Assembly: GCA_947479995.1 (NCBI GenBank)
Contig: CANKBT010000027.1
Location: forward strand, 1 to 15,620
Reading direction: 5' to 3'
Origin: Frankiaceae bacterium
Lineage (GTDB): Bacteria > Actinomycetota > Actinomycetes > Mycobacteriales > SCTD01
DNA: 15,620 bases
The translations under genes and the position numbers were made by a program. Below the pieces are notes generated by a model, which worked only from the letters and a program-made list of their open reading frames with translations, made no database searches and had not been told where the DNA came from. This document shows, piece after piece, positions 11,656 to 15,620 of this stretch (position 1 is its first letter; the number at the start of each line of letters is the position of its first letter).

Positions 11656-12431
11656 GCGCGCCCGCGCCGCGGCCCGTCACGGCCAGCGCGTCGGTGCTGC
11701 TCGCGCCGAACCCCGGCCCGATGACGCTCGACGGCACCAACACGTGGGTGCTGCGCGCGCCGGGGGAGGCCGACTGCCTCGTCGTCGACCCCGGGCCGCT
11801 CGACGAGGGGCACCTGGCCGCGGTCGCCGCCGCGGGCGCGGTGCAGCTCATCGTGCTGACGCACGGCCACGCCGACCACAGCGAGGGCGCGGCGCGGCTC
11901 GCCGAGCTGACCGGCGCGCCGGTGCTGTCGATGGACCCGCAGTGGACGACGCAGGGGCTGGAGCCGCTGCGCACCGACGGCGAGACGGTCGGCGTGACCG
12001 GGCTCGACGTCACGGTGATCCGCACGCCCGGCCACACCTCGGACTCGGTGTCGCTGCTGCTCGCCGAGGCCGACGGCACGCGGGCGGTGCTCACCGGCGA
12101 CACCGTGCTCGGGCGCGGCACGACGGTCGTCGCGCACCCGGACGGCGTGCTCGGCGACTACCTCGCGAGCCTGGAGCGGCTGCGCGAGCTCGGCGACGCC
12201 ACCGTCCTGCCCGGGCACGGGCCCGAGCTGCCCTCGGCCGGCCGGGCCGCCGCGCACTACCTGGAGCACCGGCGCGCGCGGCTCGAGCAGGTGCGCCGCG
12301 CCGTGGCCGACGGCGCGCGCACGGCGCCGGAGGTCGTCGAGGTCGTCTACGCCGACGTCGACCGGGTGCTGTGGCCGGCCGCCGAGCTCAGCGTGCGCGC
12401 GCAGCTGCAGCACCTGGGGCTCCCGGCGTGA
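11652..12431 (+). CDS. Metallo-beta-lactamase-fold hydrolase (Rv3677c / LACTB2-like)
   Basis: The gene encodes 259 aa from GTG 11652, overlapping the NUDIX stop by 4 nt. The metal-binding residues of the fold are all visible: H71-x-H73-x-D75-H76 in THGHADHS, H128 in TPGHTSDS, the bridging D149 in LTGDTVLG and H188 in LPGHGP. A C-terminal winged-helix-like segment (PEVVEVVYADVDRVLWPAAELSVRAQLQHL) matches the LACTB2-like branch. The NPGPMTLDGTNTWVL N-terminus is the hallmark of actinobacterial Rv3677c homologues. LACTB2 is an endoribonuclease, but the bacterial substrate is not established. The gene lies last before the cyclase, where relatives carry crp on the opposite strand. Confidence 0.94.
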   Translation: MSAPAPRPVTASASVLLAPNPGPMTLDGTNTWVLRAPGEADCLVVDPGPLDEGHLAAVAAAGAVQLIVLTHGHADHSEGAARLAELTGAPVLSMDPQWTTQGLEPLRTDGETVGVTGLDVTVIRTPGHTSDSVSLLLAEADGTRAVLTGDTVLGRGTTVVAHPDGVLGDYLASLERLRELGDATVLPGHGPELPSAGRAAAHYLEHRRARLEQVRRAVADGARTAPEVVEVVYADVDRVLWPAAELSVRAQLQHLGLPA

Positions 12432-12447
12432 GCGGGCGGGGGCGGGC

Positions 12448-15400
12448 GTGACCTGCGCGCAGTGCGGCACGCCCGCGGCCCCCGGCGCCCGCTTCTGCTC
12501 GCAGTGCGGCGCCTCGCTGCAGGGCCTCGTGCCGAGCGACCTGGAGGCCGAGCGCCGCGTCGTCACCGTGCTGTTCGGCGACCTGTCGGACTTCACCAGC
12601 TGGTCCGAGGAGCTCGACCCCGAGCGGGTCGGCGTCGTCACCGACCGCGTGCTCACCAGCCTGGCGCGGGTCGTCGGCGACTACGGCGGCTACGTCGACA
12701 AGCTCACCGGCGACGGGATCATGGCGGTCTTCGGCGCGCCGACCGCCCACGAGGACGACACCGAGCGCGCGGTGCGCGCCGCCGCGCAGATGCAGCACGT
12801 CGTGCGCCGGCTCGTCGCCGAGGAGAGCGGCGGCGGGCGCCGCCTCGGCCTGCGCGTCGGGCTCAACACCGGCGAGGTGCTCGCCGGCGTGCAGGCCCAC
12901 CTCAGCTACACCGTCATCGGCGACGCGGTGAACACCGCGGCCCGGCTGTCCGACGCCGCCGGCGTCGGCGCCGTGCTCGCCGGGCGCGACACCGCGCTGT
13001 CGACGATGTCGGCGGCCTCGTGGCGCGCGCTCGCCCCGCTGCGCCTCAAGGGCAAGCGCGAGCCGGTCCGCGCGTACGAGCTGGTGGGGCTGCGACCCGC
13101 GGGCGCCACCCGCCTCGGGCTCGGCGACGAGGCGCCGTTCGTCGGCCGCGACGGCGAGTTCGGCCAGGTCATCGGCCGGCTGCTCCAGGTGACCGAGGAC
13201 GAGGTGCCGCGCGCCTTCGTGCTCGCCGGCGAGGCCGGCGTCGGCAAGACCCGCCTCGCGCAGGAGGTCGCGCGCTTCGCCGGCGAGCTGCCGGGTGCGC
13301 GCGTGCTCTGGGGCCGCAGCCAGCCGTACGGCGCGGGGCGCGACCTGGCCGCGGTCGCCGACCTCGTGCGCACCGCCGCGGGCGTCGACGACGGCGACGA
13401 CGTCGACACCGCGCGCGAGCGCGTGCGCCGCCTCGTCGCCCGCCTCGACCACCCGTCGCCCGTGCCGGTGGGCGTCGCGGACCGCCTGCAGGAGCTGCTC
13501 GGCCTCGACGACCCCGACCCCGGGCCGGGCGCCGGCGTCACGCCGGGCAGCGGCGTCGGCGGCGACCGGGTGCGCTCGGCGGTGGCGGCGCTGTTCAGCG
13601 CGCTGGCCGCCGAGGGGCCGCTGCTGCTCGTGCTCGACGACATGCACTGGGCGACGCCCACGATGGTCGAGGGCATGCTCGCCGTCGCCGAGCAGACGCG
13701 CGGGCCGGTCTTCATGCTCGCCTGCGGCCGGCCCGACATGCTCACGCCCGAGCTGCCGCACGGCTGGTGGAAGCGGCTGCCGGCCACCGACCTGCTGACT
13801 CTCACGCCGCTCGAGGACTCCGCCAGCGAGCGCCTGCTGCGCGCCTACCTCGGCCTGCCCGCCGGGGAGCTCGACCAGCGGGTGCGCGACGCGCTGCTGC
13901 GGCGCGCGCAGGGCAACCCGTTCTTCCTCGCCGAGCTGCTGCACCTGCTCGTCGACCAGGGGCTGCTCCAGCGCGCCGGCGACCGGTGGCAGCTCGAGGC
14001 GGGCGTCGCCGACGGCCTCGCCGAGGGGCTGCTGCCGGCCGGCGTGCAGGCCGTGCTGGCCGCCCGCATCGACGGCCTCGACGGCCCGGCCAAGGGCGTG
14101 CTGCGCGACGCCGCGGTGCTCGGCGGGCCGGTCGACCTGCCGGCGCTCGAGGCCGTCGGCCGGGCGTCGGGCCACGGGCAGCCGGAGGTCGTCGCCGCGG
14201 CGCTGCGCACCCTCGTCGACCGCCGCATGCTCGAGCCCTCGCCGGACGGCGGCGGCACCCTGCGCTTCGTGCACACGCTCGTCCGCGACGTCGCGTACGC
14301 CGGGCTGGCCAAGGCCGAGCGCGCCCGCCGGCACGCAGCGGCAGCCGCCCACGCGGTGCAGCTGCCGGTGCGCAGCGGCGAGAGCGACGACGCGGCGGCC
14401 GCGCACGGCGAGCGCGCCGTGCAGCTCGCCCGCGAGATGGGCCTGCCGGCGGAGGACGCCGCCCGCCAGGCGCGCGGCATCGCCTTCGCCGCGCTCGCCC
14501 GCCTCGGGCAGGCCGCGCTGTCGCGCGACGACAACCACGGCGGGCTGTCGTACCTGTCCCGCGCGCTCGCGGTGGCGTCGGAGGAGCACGGCCCGGCGCT
14601 GCCGGACGACCTGCTGCTGCCGGTGAGCGTCGCCCACGCGCAGGCCCTCGCCGCGGTGCACCGGCTGGAGGAGGCCGAGGCCGAGCTGGCTCCGGCGCTC
14701 GCCCGCGGCAACGAGTCGACCCGCGCCGCGGCCCTGCTCGTGCTCGGCGAGGTGCGGCGCAAGGGCGGCGACCTCGACGGCGCGCGCGAGGCCTTCGTCT
14801 CGGCGCTCGCCGCGGCCGGCGCCGAGGGGCTCGACCGCCTCACCGGCGAGGCGCTGCGCCAGCTCGGGCTGCTCGACTACTTCGCCTGGCGGCTGCGCTC
14901 GGCCGAGGAGCGCTTCCGCCAGGCGCACGCGCTCGCGGTGCAGGTCGAGGACCCGCGCGGCGCCGGCTGGGCGCTGCAGCACCTGGCGTGGAGCGCGACC
15001 TCGCGCGGCGACTACGCCCTCGCCGACGAGGCGCTCGACGACGCCGCCGAGGTGTTCTCCGCGCTCGAGGACGTGGGCGGCCTGTCGTGGGTCGCCGGCA
15101 CCGAGGGGCTGGTGCGGCTGCTACAGGGCCGGCTGTCCGAGGCGCGCGACCTCGCCGGCTCGGTGCTGCCGCTCGGCGAGGCGATGGGCGAGAAGTGGGG
15201 CGTCGCCGCGCTGCTCGTCATCGACGCGCTGGCCGCCGCCGAGCTCGGCGACGTGCCGGCCGCGGCGGTCGAGGCCGAGACGGCGCTCGAGCGCTTCCGC
15301 GAGGTGCACGACGCGTGGGGCGAGGCGCTCGCGCTGTGCGCGCTGTCGGTCGTCGCCCGCGCCGTCGGCGACCCCGCCCTGGCCGCGACCCGGGCGGCCG

Positions 15401-15620
15401 ACGCCTTCGCGGTGGCCGGCACGGCGCAGCCGGGCGTCGCGTCGCTCGCGCTCGTCGCCGAGGGCTACGCCCACCTCGAGGCGGGCGACCTCGACCGCGC
15501 CGAGGCCGCCGCCTTCCGCGCCACCGCGCTGCTGGCCAGCCTCGGCCTCGAGCCGCACTCGGTCGTCGGCGCCAAGGTGCTGCTGGCGCAGGTGCTGCGG
15601 CGCCGCGGGCGGCTCGAGGA
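12448..15620 (+). CDS. Zinc-ribbon / class III adenylate cyclase / AAA ATPase / TPR regulator (3' end outside window)
   Basis: GTG 12448 lies 16 nt after the metallo-hydrolase stop, preceded by a G-rich stretch (GGGGGCGGGC). The frame stays open to the last base (1057 codons). Residues 3-20 form a zinc ribbon (CAQC ... CSQC). A class III nucleotide cyclase domain (~37-215) follows with all expected active-site residues: metal-binding D45 (FGDLSDF) and D89 (TGDG), adenine-selecting K85 and D159, and N162 and R166 (IGDAVNTAARL). FVGR at 231 opens an AAA module with Walker A GEAGVGKT (261-268) and Walker B LLLVLDDMHW (392-401). From ~640 onward, Ala/Leu-rich helical repeats look like TPRs. It probably makes cAMP under control of ATP binding and TPR-sensed partners. 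No DNA-binding domain is visible before the window ends. Confidence 0.92.
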   Translation, partial: MTCAQCGTPAAPGARFCSQCGASLQGLVPSDLEAERRVVTVLFGDLSDFTSWSEELDPERVGVVTDRVLTSLARVVGDYGGYVDKLTGDGIMAVFGAPTAHEDDTERAVRAAAQMQHVVRRLVAEESGGGRRLGLRVGLNTGEVLAGVQAHLSYTVIGDAVNTAARLSDAAGVGAVLAGRDTALSTMSAASWRALAPLRLKGKREPVRAYELVGLRPAGATRLGLGDEAPFVGRDGEFGQVIGRLLQVTEDEVPRAFVLAGEAGVGKTRLAQEVARFAGELPGARVLWGRSQPYGAGRDLAAVADLVRTAAGVDDGDDVDTARERVRRLVARLDHPSPVPVGVADRLQELLGLDDPDPGPGAGVTPGSGVGGDRVRSAVAALFSALAAEGPLLLVLDDMHWATPTMVEGMLAVAEQTRGPVFMLACGRPDMLTPELPHGWWKRLPATDLLTLTPLEDSASERLLRAYLGLPAGELDQRVRDALLRRAQGNPFFLAELLHLLVDQGLLQRAGDRWQLEAGVADGLAEGLLPAGVQAVLAARIDGLDGPAKGVLRDAAVLGGPVDLPALEAVGRASGHGQPEVVAAALRTLVDRRMLEPSPDGGGTLRFVHTLVRDVAYAGLAKAERARRHAAAAAHAVQLPVRSGESDDAAAAHGERAVQLAREMGLPAEDAARQARGIAFAALARLGQAALSRDDNHGGLSYLSRALAVASEEHGPALPDDLLLPVSVAHAQALAAVHRLEEAEAELAPALARGNESTRAAALLVLGEVRRKGGDLDGAREAFVSALAAAGAEGLDRLTGEALRQLGLLDYFAWRLRSAEERFRQAHALAVQVEDPRGAGWALQHLAWSATSRGDYALADEALDDAAEVFSALEDVGGLSWVAGTEGLVRLLQGRLSEARDLAGSVLPLGEAMGEKWGVAALLVIDALAAAELGDVPAAAVEAETALERFREVHDAWGEALALCALSVVARAVGDPALAATRAADAFAVAGTAQPGVASLALVAEGYAHLEAGDLDRAEAAAFRATALLASLGLEPHSVVGAKVLLAQVLRRRGRLE

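Noticed and set aside
12428..12447. GTG at 12428 overlapping the metallo-hydrolase stop as the cyclase start
   Set aside because: It is not in frame with the cyclase coding sequence (20 nt from GTG 12448).
12388..14982. An 864-codon open frame on the minus strand across the cyclase gene
   Set aside because: It is rich in Arg/Ala/Gly with no domain pattern. The plus frame has zinc-ribbon, cyclase and P-loop motifs. Long antisense frames are expected where third positions are nearly all G/C.

Overview
The window reads as chromosomal DNA of a very G+C-rich actinobacterium. Three WhiB-family iron-sulfur regulators, a PASTA-containing class A penicillin-binding protein, strongly G/C-biased third codon positions and many GTG starts all point there. 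I do not assign a genus. The block from about 4.6 to 12.4 kb has the gene content and relative orientations of the M. tuberculosis Rv3677c-Rv3682 neighbourhood (ponA2, whiB4, Rv3680/Rv3679 ATPases, Rv3678A, RidA-like Rv3678c, metallo-beta-lactamase-fold Rv3677c). The Streptomyces wblA neighbourhood is similar. These comparisons are from memory.

Layout. (1) 1-252 is the C-terminal tail of an Ala/Glu-rich protein that begins outside the window. (2) 302-1511 holds a minus-strand gene for an AbiEi-like winged-helix/DUF559 nuclease-fold protein, bracketed by two copies of an unusual inverted repeat with near-identical arms and unrelated 35-nt spacers. (3) 1539-2202 is whiB7 with a long leader: candidate promoter, 59-codon upstream ORF, attenuator-like hairpin, then the gene with its C-terminal AT-hook. 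(4) 2207-4144 (minus) holds a terminator, an S9 prolyl-oligopeptidase-family peptidase, another terminator and tRNA-Pro(CGG). (5) 4156-4648 is a palindromic divergent promoter region and a GatB/YqeY-domain gene. (6) 4645-6927 (minus) is a bifunctional penicillin-binding protein. (7) 7157-7456 is whiB4/wblA, convergent with two translationally coupled Get3/ArsA-like ATPases (7453-9593, minus). (8) 9824-10129 is a third WhiB protein. (9) 10188-15620 is a tight plus-strand operon: DUF4177-like small protein, RidA, NUDIX hydrolase, metallo-beta-lactamase-fold hydrolase, and a large zinc-ribbon/adenylate-cyclase/AAA/TPR regulator that runs off the end.

Working together (inference). whiB7 is the antibiotic-resistance regulator of the family and its leader looks built for ribosome-mediated attenuation. 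The ponA2-whiB4-ATPase block couples peptidoglycan synthesis, redox-sensing regulation and membrane-associated ATPases. The distal operon combines metabolite-repair enzymes with a cyclase whose catalytic residues are all present. It lies where crp, a cAMP receptor gene, is found next to the metallo-hydrolase in relatives.

Sequence-level oddities: at least four genes have a TANNNT -10 box followed by exactly six bases and then the start codon, which predicts leaderless mRNAs. Two convergent gene pairs overlap at the same CTAG stop-stop palindrome. No CRISPR array, rRNA, insertion sequence or prophage gene was seen.
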